Shown one piece after another: positions 9,002-19,893 of a DNA stretch of 24,978 bases. Source of the DNA: Pelargonium nanum. Taxonomy: Eukaryota > Streptophyta > Magnoliopsida > Geraniales > Geraniaceae. The stretch spans positions 1-24,978 of the forward strand of contig JAYMTF010001249.1 of the NCBI GenBank assembly GCA_036897485.1. Direction: 5' to 3'. Position numbers and translations under genes: made by a program. The notes under the pieces were generated by a model. That model ran no database searches. It saw only the letters and a list, made by a program, of their open reading frames with translations, and had not been told where the DNA came from. Each line of letters starts with the position of its first letter. The first letter of the stretch is position 1.

Positions 9002-12000
9002 TTAGTTAAATGTGCTATCAGTGAAATCTTCTCCTGCACTTATTGTTTTATCTGCACACCACTTGGAAAAGCCCTCAACCGCATCTCTCATCCACAAATG
9101 ACGGCATTTCTCAGCTGAATCCTCCACCGTCAGCCATTTTCTCTCCCGAGTGCTCTGCTCTGGCCACGACTCGAGCTCCTCCTTCACAAGGAGGGCAAAC
9201 ATTGCAGCTTTGCACAGCCCCTCGGGGCTATACTCGTCTTTGCAGGTTTTACTCTTAAAGTGGTAGTATCCAAGAAAATCCTGAAACATGAAGATGAATA
9301 ATATATTAACTCAAGATGATAAGCAACAACCTGAAATTATACCTCACAAGCTCCACTATTATACAAGCAAAAATTTAAAACTGTCTGAGCAAAAGATACA
9401 AGAAAGACCATAGCTAAGTTCCTACAAGGAAAATTGGTGTCCTTCCGCGCTTGCTCCTCTTACTCCCAATACGACCTATCACTAAGATATAACTTTGTAA
9501 CTAACATAATATATCTCCCACCCTCTGTTCCGCCAAGTCTAAGCTATGATATCAGGGCAAATGCAGTGAGTTTTACATACCAACAGAGGTATAATTCTGC
9601 AGAAAGTGTAAACTTCTAGTCTTTAGCACCTTGCCTTTTACAGGAGTGCATTAGTTGTACGGCAATTATGTAATCAGCACGAGTAATTATATCTTTTTGA
9701 GAATGGCCTCTACTTTCAACCATATGTTAATGAACATAACCAGGGCCAAATGATAATACAAGTTATTGCAGTTAGCAAGACAGCAACTTTTAGTACTGCA
9801 CAACGAGGATGCCACGAATCCTACCCCAAAACGATTGAATGTATCATATATGGTTAAAATGAGAATGATATGATGGTATATGATAGTTATCAGAAACAAT
9901 ATAATTATAAAAGCTTCAAATAAAGATAATTAAACCCATCATACCTCAGATGCTAAAATGCAGTATCTAAAACATGGCAATCACAGTATTAAGAGATCAA
10001 TAGAAGATCAAATTAGGAAATATCATAAGACATACAACATGCAAATAAACTGAGAAAGTAAAGATTCACCATTAAATCCCCTCGAACTCCAGCTTCTTCA
10101 ATAGCTTCTCTTGCTGCTGCCTCCTCAACGGTTTCATCATTCTCCCAGCCTCCCTGAAAGGAGAAAATGATAAATTTTGTGAATACAAATATAACACATT
10201 AGATTCAAATTCTTCCAAATGAACAGGATACGATCTATTAAATATAAGCATAAACAAACATATCAACCTTTCAAGTTTATAAGTAACCAAATCACGAATT
10301 TATTTGCTAAATAGTATCTGCATAATCATTGGTAACAAAATTCTTGAACTGTGTTCTAATTATCAGCAACTTTTTCGACATCAATCAGAAAAAACATTCT
10401 GCAAGAGAAGTTTCCCTAGAGGTCATTGCCAATATGTGAGTTAATAGTGTTGCAAATAAGTTGTTAGTAACTGGGAAAATCAAAACTCAATTGAAAAAAA
10501 ATTCCATTTGATAAAAATGGATAGAAAAGGATCAAACTGAAACTTGACAGCTATTATACTTATTCAGCCTTAAATGACTTCCAACCAGACGGTTCTCAAC
10601 TTGACAGCTAGTTTGGAGAGTGGTGTAAGTAGAACCTGGTATTCATAACAAACTGAAAAGGATCACATACACTGAATCTCTTGGAATAAAGCAAAATGAC
10701 ATCAAATTGAGCAAACCAACCACATGATGCATCCCTCAATAACTTCAGGATAACACAAGAATCACTAGAAGTACAACCTGAGCTAACCCTCCAAGGCTCC
10801 AACTTAGAGAAATTAAATACATAACACCCATTAAGGTGAACATGAGAAACAGTACTTGTTAAACCTTTACCTTTGGAAACAGAAGACCTGGACCACTAGG
10901 TGAGTTAATCATAAGCACCTCAATGACCTTCTCAGCATTGCCACTCTCATCAGAACTTCTACACCTAAATGGAATACACCTGTAAGAAAAAACTGCTCAA
11001 TTAGCGGCAGCAAGCAAGATTTAAAGTTGACGTCTTTTCAAAGATAGGAAAAGGTTAGCCTTCATTTCATTCTCCGATGCATTCTAAACCTTCATTATCT
11101 TTAACAAGCAACACTTAGTCAAATAAGAGAAAACATTAACAAGACTGATAGATATTGTACATAATATATTAAAATACAAGAGAACTTTGAGGAACCAAAT
11201 CCTTCACTTAACTAGGTATAAGTTTAGCAAAAATTTAGGCCCAGCCAAGTAATTCCTTACAGTTGAGAAGAAAAGAGAGAGGAAGATTTTGAGTTCACAC
11301 TGACAGAGTACACTGATTGATTCACTTCTGCTTGAAACGTAGTTTCACATATTCAACAAGACTAAAAACATGAGTAAACTGTTTTCTCTAACACAAAGAT
11401 GTATATCAGAGATAAAATCCCATGAATAAATTTGAATGAATTTAGGCGGAAGGTCCCATCTGCAGTACGCATCATCTAGAAGAAGTGCACACACTCTATG
11501 GTCCCATGAAATTCTAAATATTACTCCATCCGTCCCAAAATAGTTAGGATGAGTTTTCCCTTTTATGCCCCATTGTATAATTGTTGTAACAAACTCAAGG
11601 CATTCTATCTAATTTATCTTAGGGATATTATTGGTAATTCATGCATATCTAGCTGCTTAAAAAAGAAAGTGGACAGCTATTTTGGGACGAGGAGAGTACT
11701 ATGTTATTTTGCAGCATGGTTTTGGGGTCTTTGAGTTGGAGACTTGACTCACTTGAGTTCCTAATTCCTTGATGAAAGGGACTACCAATTTTCTTCACTG
11801 CAATTCCAATGTGTAATGCTACAAGCCAAACAAAAATAAACACACTCATAACTGCTTTCTAGTTTCTAGACATCAAAATCAACAATGGCATATTCAAAAG
11901 TCACCATTGAGACCCACAATCATCGATACTTAAAAGCAGCCATTGCCATTCCCTTTTCTACCGCCATCCAACTTTACCTAATTCCCCAAATAACCCACAT

Positions 12001-12741
12001 ACCAATTTCCTTAATCAGCTGCAGTAGATCTTTAATCAAACCAAATCCAAAGCCAATGTATTTCAAACTTATCCTATCACAATTATATAGGGAACCAACT
12101 AGCAAAACTTTTGACCCTGTCTGCTTCAGTGTTAATACCTCCAATTCATATCTGATTATCCAATAGCAATCAACTTTAAGCACTAAATGGGTCAAAACTA
12201 TTCTTCATAGCAATATGCCACTATCAATCATCCACTACCTATGACCAATAATTCAAACATTGTAAAAAAAACTTGGGCTTGTAGAAAATGACAATCTGAT
12301 TCTCCAATAGCTATTTAAGTAAGCAATCAACTTTATGCACTAAATGGGTCAAAACTATTCTTAATAGCAATATGCCACTATAAATCATCCACTACCTATG
12401 ACCAATAATTCAAACATTTAAAAAAAACTTGGGCTGATAGAAAATGACATTAATAATAATAATTATAACATGTAGTATACAAGTTAGCTATGCTGAAAAC
12501 ATATATGATCCAAAACTAATTGAATCCATGTCACTGAAATTGAAAAATAATATTAATTCCCCTGAAAATGACAAGTGATAATAAAAGAAAACAAAATTAT
12601 TATAAACAATAAAAATATTATGAAAACCTAAGATACATTGAAACAGAGAGTTTAGAAATAAAGCATATACCCAGCGACAAGGCGACAGCCATCCTCGTAT
12701 CGCTGCTGATGCCGACCAGTGCGGGCCACCAAACCAGACAT
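9002..12741 (-). CDS. Nudix hydrolase, NUDT12/13/16-like, four exons
   Basis: Minus-strand gene reconstructed from splice sites. Exons are 12741-12671, 10979-10871, 10153-10070 and 9280-9002, with introns of 1691, 717 and 789 bases, all GT-AG. The exons sum to 543 bases, giving 180 residues plus stop in one continuous frame. Exon 1 starts MSGLVARTGRHQQRYEDG, as in plant NUDT12/13/16 proteins. Exon 3 encodes the catalytic Nudix box at residues 61-83 (G61, E67, then REAIEEAGV, fitting GX5EX7REUXEEXGU), which binds Mg2+. Exon 4 has DEYSPEGLCKAAMFAL, the strand after the box. Such enzymes hydrolyse nucleoside diphosphate derivatives such as diadenosine polyphosphates, and several are predicted mitochondrial. 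No key residue is missing. The C-terminal tail after SKWC is acidic and unrecognised. Substrate cannot be read from sequence. Confidence 0.93.
11522..11698. mobile_element. Stowaway-type MITE in Nudix intron 1
   Basis: A 173-bp element (11524-11696) is flanked by TA on both sides (11522-11523 and 11697-11698). Its left end CTCCATCCGTCCCAAAATAG is the inverted match of its right end (reverse complement CTCTCCTCGTCCCAAAATAG), with four differences in 20. CTCC(A/C)TCCGTCCC is the hallmark terminal sequence of Stowaway MITEs, non-autonomous relatives of Tc1/mariner elements that insert at TA. It has no coding capacity. Confidence 0.85.
12151..12449. repeat. Tandem duplication in Nudix intron 1
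   Basis: Two adjacent copies of a roughly 144-bp unit, 12151-12294 and 12295-12449, are nearly identical. Shared blocks include TGGGTCAAAACTATTCTT and CCACTACCTATGACCAATAA. The second copy has a 12-base insertion (TATTTAAGTAAG) after CCAATAGC and a few substitutions. The high similarity points to a fairly recent duplication. Confidence 0.9.
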
Positions 12742-12975
12742 CCTATGAATGAAAACCTATCCCTATCCCAATCCTTTGGTTGTTGTTTTCACCATTCACA
12801 GACAGAGCCGATCGTCCATGTCACAATTCACGGCATTGGCTCAACGACCCCCCCCGAGGAGATCCCCACCCCTGCCATTTCTGCAGATGCTCTCGCCGGC
12901 GGCCTCGAATCATGATCAATCGGCCGTCGTCCAATAGGGTTGGGGAATTGCTGAGAAAGAGGGTCGATTGAGCTT

Positions 12976-12993
12976 AGAGAGAGAGAGAGAGAG
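12976..12993. repeat. (AG)9 microsatellite in the Nudix leader
   Basis: Nine AG units, followed by a second short GA run near 13008-13018. They read as CT-rich in the direction of the Nudix gene, as often seen in plant 5' leaders and core promoters. Confidence 0.9.
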
Positions 12994-13048
12994 TTCCGAG
13001 TTGTGGAGGAGAGAGAGAAGCGGATCGGACGGTTGGGGTTGTGAAAAT

Positions 13049-13054
13049 CACGTG
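13049..13054. promoter_or_regulatory. G-box upstream of the Nudix gene
   Basis: Palindromic CACGTG about 310 bases before the Nudix start codon. This is the core recognised by bZIP and bHLH factors in light, stress and ABA responses. Use at this gene is inferred from position only. Confidence 0.4.
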
Positions 13055-14692
13055 GGTCATGGTTCTTTAGTGGATCCCACATATATGCTGCCAAAGAAAG
13101 CTGTGATGCATTGGATCATAGAAGATGTAATCAGAGCTGGCCCAAGCCCATCATCAAGCCCAGTAAAAAACTTGGGCTGCTTATCTCATTGCTATATTTT
13201 GTGGGCTCATTGCCAAAAAGGGCCTAACCCGAATCCGACCTGAAAGTACTTTGGATTTGGTTGAGTTTTGGGTAGATCTTAGTTTTTAGACATAACATGT
13301 GATGAATCGTGCAGCATTGCCCGGCTCAACCTGAAATTTTGTTAGATTAGGTTTAGATCGAATAAAAGTCGGGTCAAGTGTCGGATGAACGCGGGTCCAG
13401 GTCTACACACCGGTGTACGGAGTTAGATACATTGCACGAAAAAGGGGGGAACAAAGAGAGGTGAGAAATGGACAGTGCAAATGGACCAACCAACTTGCCA
13501 CCTTGCTTAATTTAGAAACATATTCTTTGGTATTTGAGTACATGCAGAAGTGCAGATCTGAACATCTATAATATGCATTAGTATCTTTTGCTGCAATTTG
13601 CATCACATTTTTGTGAGACAAAAGAGCCAGCTTTTAAGAAACCCTTTTGACATGTCATTGCAGTGCAATGCATGCATTGAACTTGGTCTTCTGCTCAAGA
13701 GAGATCCTCCCAATTATTTCAATCTTTAAAGAAATGTACATGGTACTAAAATTGAATACAATAGTGTAGTGTACTCTACCATCATGATTTTGATCTTCTC
13801 CTCTACATTTTTAACTTCTTGGATTATGGGGAGAATCTTAACTTTGTTTACTTTACTCCTCAACTTTACAAGCTATCATATGCCCATTTCTAGCTTCTCA
13901 CTTTTGGTTTTTGTTTTTCTTTAGTTTAATATGCTTGCTTGCAAGAAAAAGATTCTGTGTTGATTTCCATAGTATTGAGCTTGTAAGGAATTTTAGTATG
14001 TCTATGGACTTGCACACATTGACACAAAGTACTTTTCATTCATAAGAAATTAGGTTCAAATGAAAAAAAATGTGAACAAATCACAACAGTTAAATATATT
14101 GTCGCAATGTACAACAAAAGTATACTGTTGGTGATCAAATCGTTCGCAATGATGATCAAGAACGGATTACCAACGGACATCCAACCATTGTTAGTAACTT
14201 TGTAGGTATCGATCTCTGATGATCTACCGCCGGTTATTTTTCAAAAAATATTGATAGATTAGTTAAGTACTCTTGTTAAAAAATGGAAAAGAATAATAGT
14301 CCGAAGAAGGTATATACCAATCAAAATTTTCTAAATTAAATCTTATCTTACATGGTACTATGGTAGGAGGAGAGTTTGGATTTGGATTTTGACAAGTGAT
14401 AAGGAAAGAAGAGAGGTACCTAACTAAAAATTAATATATATAATTGGTCAAATTGACATAAGCATAAAACATGTATGATTATGGAAGCAAATACATGTAT
14501 TTATGTTCAAGTGATGTTTAAATTCTAGGTGGATAGCATGATTGGCTTAACAAAGCTAGCAATTTGCCACATGGCCAAGTTGATAACCTCTGCTTCTTTA
14601 TACCAACATGTATGTGTGTCTAAACCAAAAATTTGACCTTTTGGCAACAATTTGCAGCCAGTTGAGTTGGGGTCATACATGGGACAATAGAT

Positions 14693-14934
14693 ACTTTGTT
14701 CAATTAATTATCAAGGCATGTTGGGTCAAGCGGTTGATGCGTTTTGGAGATTCTTGCATGTCTCAGCTTCGAGCCTCCTTGCCGACGGTATGGGGTGAGA
14801 TTTATGGGTTTTAGGGAAAAACTAACAACTAACTCGGGTGACGCCCCCTACTAGGGGATGAGAAACACTGGCCTTTGTAGGCCTGCATCCCGTCGCTTAT
14901 AAAAGCTTATAAAAAAAACTTTGTTCAATTAATT
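14693..14934 (+). mobile_element. tRNA-derived SINE with 17-bp target duplication
   Basis: A 208-bp insert (14710-14917) is flanked by a perfect 17-bp repeat, ACTTTGTTCAATTAATT (14693-14709 and 14918-14934). The head carries a tRNA-like A box (GGGTCAAGCGGTTGATGC, 14723-14740) and B box (GCTTCGAGCCT, 14766-14776), the internal promoter of RNA polymerase III. The tail ends in an A-rich run before the right duplication. Long perfect target duplications and an A-rich tail indicate LINE-assisted retroposition. A part of a related copy lies at 19690-19773. Confidence 0.85.
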
Positions 14935-15516
14935 CAGACCATAGCACTATAATTGAATTCATTGAATATTCCAATTTGATTTCTGACAAACACTTTACTT
15001 AATTCATTTGACCCAGCCAGTCCATCTTTGTCTATTCAGAAATTTAAGGTTCATGCATATGACATATTGGTTAATTTTGGGTAGTGATAATATAATTACT
15101 AATTAGCATTCTTCTTTATTTTAGGGACACTATAGCAAGCTGACAATTGGGCATTATAAAATGATGCAACATGCAATAAAGCACAAAAACCAACAAGTAC
15201 TTCACAGCCTCTCTTGACATCCAATTTAATAATAGATGTAATCTTATTACAAACAAAATCATTTCAACATGCTATAATCATTTTTAATACAATAAAAATA
15301 AGTTATATGTTTCATAAATAAAAGACTAAATACCAAACCAGTAAAACAAAACATTACAATTTCATGTCAAAATCACAAACCCCATAAAAAAGTTTGAACA
15401 AAAGAGTTTCCAAGAACCAAATTGTGAAATTAAATTACCTACAAACTTCATCTAGTATTTTGTAGGTAAAAAACCCAATTAAATCTTTGAATATTTTGTG
15501 TTTCAACCCAATTTGA

Positions 15517-15615
15517 TTCATGAACTTTCAAATATTAACTAAAATAATCGTTCTTCTTAGAGTTTATATAAAAAATTTGGGAACCCAATTGAGTCAATAT
15601 TTGAAAGTTCATGAA
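15517..15615. repeat. 20-bp perfect inverted repeat with 59-nt loop
   Basis: TTCATGAACTTTCAAATATT at 15517-15536 is the exact reverse complement of 15596-15615. Weaker similarity extends outward (CCAATTTGA against CCAATTGAG types). It could be a degraded foldback element; no flanking target duplication is evident. Confidence 0.75.
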
Positions 15616-15822
15616 CTATTTTGAGTTTAAAAAATATTATCGACCAGATTGTGACCGAATCAGATCAAAACATTAAAATTGAGTCGGTCACCAATTTTAT
15701 ATGAGAAAAAAAAAGTCTGGGCCCACATCAGATCTCATCACGTTGCCATCAACGGAATCAAACGGCCATCATCATTCCACGCCATGGACGCGCTTCTACT
15801 GTACCCTCCACTAGCAGACACC

Positions 15823-15830
15823 TATATATA
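15823..15830 (+). promoter_or_regulatory. TATA box of the ARGOS-like gene
   Basis: TATATATA lies 56 bases before the chosen start codon. It predicts a leader of about 25-30 bases with no earlier ATG, which sets the start at 15886. Confidence 0.7.
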
Positions 15831-15885
15831 CCGATCCCCAGGCCTAATTTCAATTCTCAATATCACAAAGTCGTCAAAAATCAAA

Positions 15886-16212
15886 ATGATGAGAACGAGA
15901 ACAATGGAATCTTGGGCGTTGCCGGAATCCCGGCGTCCTCGGCCGGCGAGATATGAGTGGAGAAGCGAAAGGGCCGAGAAAAAGAAGATGGTCCGGTGTT
16001 TGAGCTTCGGTTGGGTTGTGCTGTTTGTGGCTCTGGCGGCGTCGATGGTGGTGCTGCCGCTGATGTTGCCTCCCCTGCCTCCGCCGCCGATGATGCTGCT
16101 GTTCTTTCCGGTGGGAATCATGGCCGCTCTCGTGTTATTGGCCTTCTCGCCGGCCGACGCCGGATACGCCGGAGCAGGAAGGACCGGTAATAGAGCTGTA
16201 CGTCAAGGCTAG
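15886..16212 (+). CDS. ARGOS / ORGAN SIZE RELATED-like small membrane protein
   Basis: Intact single-exon gene for 108 residues. The OSR domain is clear: a hydrophobic helix (about 40-60, WVVLFVALAASMVVLPLM), the hallmark LPPLPPPP at 61-68, and a second hydrophobic helix (69-88, MLLFFPVGIMAALVLLAF) followed by SPADA. The N-terminus is charged and Arg-rich (residues 3-35), as in family members, and the tail after the second helix is short. ARGOS, ARL and OSR proteins sit in the ER membrane, promote organ growth by prolonging proliferation or expansion, and dampen ethylene signalling. The frame is open upstream to 15679, but the TATA box at 15823-15830 makes 15886 the first transcribed ATG; a second ATG follows at once. 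The size matches the family (about 70-140 residues). Confidence 0.88.
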   Translation: MMRTRTMESWALPESRRPRPARYEWRSERAEKKKMVRCLSFGWVVLFVALAASMVVLPLMLPPLPPPPMMLLFFPVGIMAALVLLAFSPADAGYAGAGRTGNRAVRQG

Positions 16213-18617
16213 GGGTCTGTGACTGTATGTATAGGATTGTATATGATTACATTAATTTGTGATCAAAACTGTGACGTTTTGTTCAGTTTCTAACAGATTA
16301 GGAATATGGGTTTCAATGTTGACCAGTAGCTATACAATTGTGTTAAGCAAGTTCATTGGTTCATACTATTATTTCTTGTTGTGGAAAATTTAGAAAAGAA
16401 GAGATGAAGTTCAATTACACGTTTGATACAATGTACTCCATTTTTGTATAACTTCGTTTTTATTTAGATTTAGAAAGAAAAAATTATTGTATTTAATGTA
16501 TCGAATTTATTTATGAATTATTGATGATACGTGAAATTTCATAAATAATTTATTAAATACGGATTGGACACATGTATTTGAAGTTGTATAAGTTCGTTTT
16601 TAGTTCTGGAACAAAAAATAGGATTCAAGTAATATGGAACGGGCCTATAACTCGAAGATAAAATAAAATTAGAGTTAACGAAATGGCTCAAAACACTAGT
16701 CACGTCAAAATAATCTATAATAATAATGGTTTTTTTTTTATACAGAAAGATGCCGAAATCCTTTCTTGCAACGGCCTAAAGACATATATATACAAGGAAT
16801 CAATAGTGTTCAGAAAAGAGACAAACCTTCTTAACCCTAGCCTAGGGCTTTTGGCACCATACTTCACCAAAATGGTCTCTTACACCACCACCACCAAGGA
16901 TGTGTTGAGTGGGCTATAATAATAATGGTTACAATTAACAAGAGTTGAATCAGATCCCAAATAAGAAGGCATTTCGACAAAATATCATCAAAGCAACTAG
17001 TTTAAGACGTTTGCTCCTCCTGAGGTGTCAAGTTCAAGCCTCGGTTTGACGCGCTTGTTTATAATAAAAATAAAGTAGACAATTCGAGACTCTATATGTC
17101 TTATGGACCTTTTTAAAGAGTTTCAATATCACGCGACATGTACAAAGTTATATACATGTCTTCGTAAATAAAACAGGACATATGTTTTGTGACAAAAATT
17201 TCATCTTGGGTACACTTTTTATTTTTAGTAACATCATTATGGCATGGAAAAGGAAAATCATTTAATTATGATTTAATTAAAGTGTTGGAGTTGGCGGCTT
17301 GTTTTGTTTGATCCATTTATTTATGTGTAGCTGCTTTATTTAGGCGCAATGTTGGCGGCAGCCACAGCCTTAGACTTGGTCAACATGCCAATACCTCAAA
17401 GCAATGTTTGACTAATGCGCTTAATTAGCACGTTTTAAACCATGCTTATTTTTTCTACCTTCAATTATACCAAACATTGAAACTAATATGCTATTTCGAC
17501 CATAGTAGGAAATAGGAACAACAACAATTTTTTTATATGGATTTTCTTCAAACAAGTATTGGTGTGATAAACTAATTTATGTTCACATGTTCGCTCGCTC
17601 GGCTCAACTTGGATAGGACAGACTCGGACAGAGACGAATGCATGAAGAGGAGTGTAGGGGTAGTTGTCCTTACTGAACTTTTTGTAGCTAAAAATTTACC
17701 ATATATTTTTATTGTTTTTTATTTTAATTTTATCCCTACTATATTTCAAATTTTGTCTCCACGAAAAAAGTTAAATTTTTCATAATGTCCATTAATTTGA
17801 AACATTTTTCTTTACTCTATAATCTTGTCTCCACTGAGTAGATATTCTGGATCCGTTCCTGATCACCCGGGCTTGGGTGAAGTCTCGGGTTGACGAGCTC
17901 TACTTTTCTTAGGGTCGAAAACCTTTGGGTTTTGAGATGTAAAAGTTAAATTTGTTCAATTTCAAATATGTCACATATTGAATTTATATCAATCACTAAT
18001 TAATTGAGCTTTTTTTTTGTGAACACAAAAAACAGAAAAACAGCACAATTTCGACTTTTTGTTGTTTCTATTCTATTTGTTCGTTTCTGTTTCCAGTTCT
18101 GTTATTTGCTTGGTTCTTTTGTTATGTTTTGTTTATTTCATTTATTTTTTTTTAAAACGGTTACAAACTCTTTTTTCCTTCTGAAAAATTTGATTTTCAG
18201 AACCTATTTTTCCCCAAAACTCGATATGTTAGAGTTTGTATACATTATCATATGCATTAAGACACGTGGACGTGCATGCATGTGTTGTATTAATAATTGT
18301 ATACTAATTCTCATTATAAAGTTTATGAGTTTGTTTGTAGAGATCTAATTTTGTGTATGTATAATTGATCATATAAAATAGAGTGTGCGAGTTAAAAAAT
18401 AAAGTGTAGAATTTGGGGTGTTAATCGTCAATTTATGATGAGCTTAATTATTGGTGGATTACAAACATTATTGGTGAATCACGTACGCTTCCGTATTCAT
18501 CTTATTTTTATTTTATTAATAATGAACTCTGTAGCACATGTCATTCAACTAGACATACCCACGGTAACAATAATTGATAAAAAAAAATATTTGTCCGAAT
18601 AAAAATCAAATAATGGT
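16213..18617. other. Gene-poor intergenic region with retroposon debris
   Basis: No gene is supported; the open frames at 16683-16919, 17579-17785 and 18004-18348 are accidental or low complexity. It holds a minus-oriented retroposon (16715-16930), a possible SINE fragment at about 16990-17075 (B-box-like GTTCAAGCC near 17032-17040, A-rich end), a 19-base near-perfect direct repeat (16445-16463 and 16585-16603, one mismatch) around an AT-rich inverted repeat (about 16489-16562), and transposon-like debris at 17660-17850. Confidence 0.5.
16715..16930 (-). mobile_element. Poly(A) retroposon, minus orientation, 17-bp target duplication
   Basis: CTATAATAATAATGGTT occurs at 16715-16731 and again at 16914-16930. 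Between them is a 182-bp insert whose left edge is a run of T (16732-16739), that is, a poly(A) tail on the minus strand. The insert includes an (ACC)n-like stretch and AACCCTAGCCTAGGG. No tRNA A or B box could be found, so it may be a 5'-truncated SINE or LINE or a retroposed transcript fragment. Confidence 0.75.
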
Positions 18618-18720
18618 GTGTTTGAGAACTAACATTTCATTTGAAATTTTGGATTTGAGCTTGGGAACTCCAAGAATTTGGATTTTTGTTTGAGTCAAAT
18701 CCAATAGCATTCAAAACATG
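18618..18720 (+). repeat. Left inverted end of the candidate element
   Basis: It pairs with 20701-20838 in reverse complement. The inner 55 bases are roughly 80% identical by eye; the outer half is weaker and needs gaps. Confidence 0.6.
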
Positions 18721-19317
18721 TATAGAACATGAAATTTCAAATGACAGCTCTTCCGATCCTTATCATATGAAATTAGGATATATTCTGAACATTATATTTG
18801 TATTTAAAATACAACATTTAAAATCCAAATTTTATAATGAACCTGAACGCAAACTAAATTTAATTTTGAAATTAATGGAGGTAAGGAAGAGTTATACATT
18901 TGTAGCAAAACGCATTACTATAGTTGAAATAAATGGGGATCGAAAATATGGATATATTGGTTCTAATGAGTTGCTATTGGATTTATATTGTATTGATATT
19001 CAAAGTACATGAAAATGCCTATAGAGTTGAAGAAGTGGTGGTGCAAGGTGGTGGTGGTGAGTAAGGTGGGCTAGTATAATCAATTTGCCTAGGATGAGGT
19101 GGCTATGGTTTCAACTAATATTGGAAAAACACATCATTGAGATTATATTTCATTATATGCAAGCTATGAAAGCTTTCTCAATCAACTTTATCATTAGTTG
19201 CAATCAACTCTCCCTAGGTTTTGTCTTATTATTTTGGTTGTTCACCATTGTTTCTTCCTCGCAAAACAAAGAAATGTTCATAGAAGAAAAAACTGAAAAG
19301 GCCAAAATTCTTCTCTC

Positions 19318-19581
19318 TATATATATCTGCCCTCCTCTCCATTTTCTTACAGCATCATTTAGATAGACAAATGTAGTATCAGTTAGGGTGTTGAGTATTG
19401 TGTGGTTTGTTATTCTCTTCTACCTCTTCTCTGTGTTTCCTTTCCATTTCCAGATTGTAGCTTAGTGGTTTGTGATGACCTCTTAGCTATTTACTGTAAT
19501 TTCCTTTTGTTGAATGAAATGGCCATGGAAGCTAGGCTTAGTGCTGAGGCAAATCCTTTGAGTTGTTCTGTTAAGTGTTAG
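19318..19581 (+). promoter_or_regulatory. Promoter-like block inside the candidate element
   Basis: CTCTATATATATCTGCC (TATA core near 19318-19326) is followed by CT-rich leader-like sequence and then a 20-codon frame (19519-19581, ATGGCCATGGAAGCTAGG...) ending near a possible splice donor (GTTAAGT). It looks like the promoter and first exon of some gene, perhaps captured. The gene could not be identified, and the block does not match a GH3 first exon. Confidence 0.3.
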
Positions 19582-19681
19582 GTTCTGTCTCCATATTGCT
19601 GTGTTACTGGACTTGACAGCAAGAGCATACCAGTCTCCTTCCCCAGCTAGCCACTTCACTTTTCTTTAGTTCTTGTTGCAC

Positions 19682-19781
19682 AATCACCAACGAAGATAGG
19701 TAGGACGGTCTCGGGTTCGAGCCTCCATGCTGACGATATGGAGTGGGTGTTGTGTAGCTCAACTGATAAAAAAAATCACCA
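19682..19781 (+). mobile_element. Truncated SINE related to the one at 14710
   Basis: The B-box region GGGTTCGAGCCTCC (19713-19726) and the following TGC-TGACG-TATGG match the 14765-14805 part of the other SINE almost base for base. The copy ends in an A run, and AATCACCA occurs on both sides (19682-19689 and 19774-19781) as a possible 8-bp target duplication. It appears 5'-truncated. Confidence 0.5.
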
Positions 19782-19893
19782 CGCCACAAGCTCCTTCCTC
19801 ACCAATCTTGTGCTCTTGACTAGGTACGTACGTGAGTCCATATGTTAATGTATATAATCTTTGAAAAGATGTTTAATTTTGTTTAATTATTAG

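Larger units (their letters stand above)
12742..15885. other. Intergenic region, Nudix promoter to ARGOS-like gene
   Basis: The first 500 bases are the Nudix leader and promoter: an (AG)9 tract at 12976-12993 (CT-rich in the gene's sense), a G-box at 13049-13054 and several GGCCCA/GCCCA motifs at 13138-13225. From 13240 to 14690 nothing is recognisable. A SINE occupies 14710-14917 and a 20-bp inverted repeat spans 15517-15615. The last 100 bases are the ARGOS-like promoter and leader. Confidence 0.55.

Noticed and set aside
14723-14776. tRNA gene suggested by A and B boxes
   Set aside because: No cloverleaf can be drawn, and the boxes sit inside an insert with target duplications and an A tail, so it is a SINE.
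15679-15885. 69-codon N-terminal extension of the ARGOS-like frame
   Set aside because: It crosses the TATA box, and the extra residues do not resemble the family.
16832-16850. Telomere-like AACCCTAGCCTAGGG
   Set aside because: There is only one partial CCCTA unit, no tandem array, and it lies inside the retroposon.
18004-18348. 114-codon Phe-rich open frame
   Set aside because: It is a translation of T-rich intergenic sequence with no recognisable domain or promoter.
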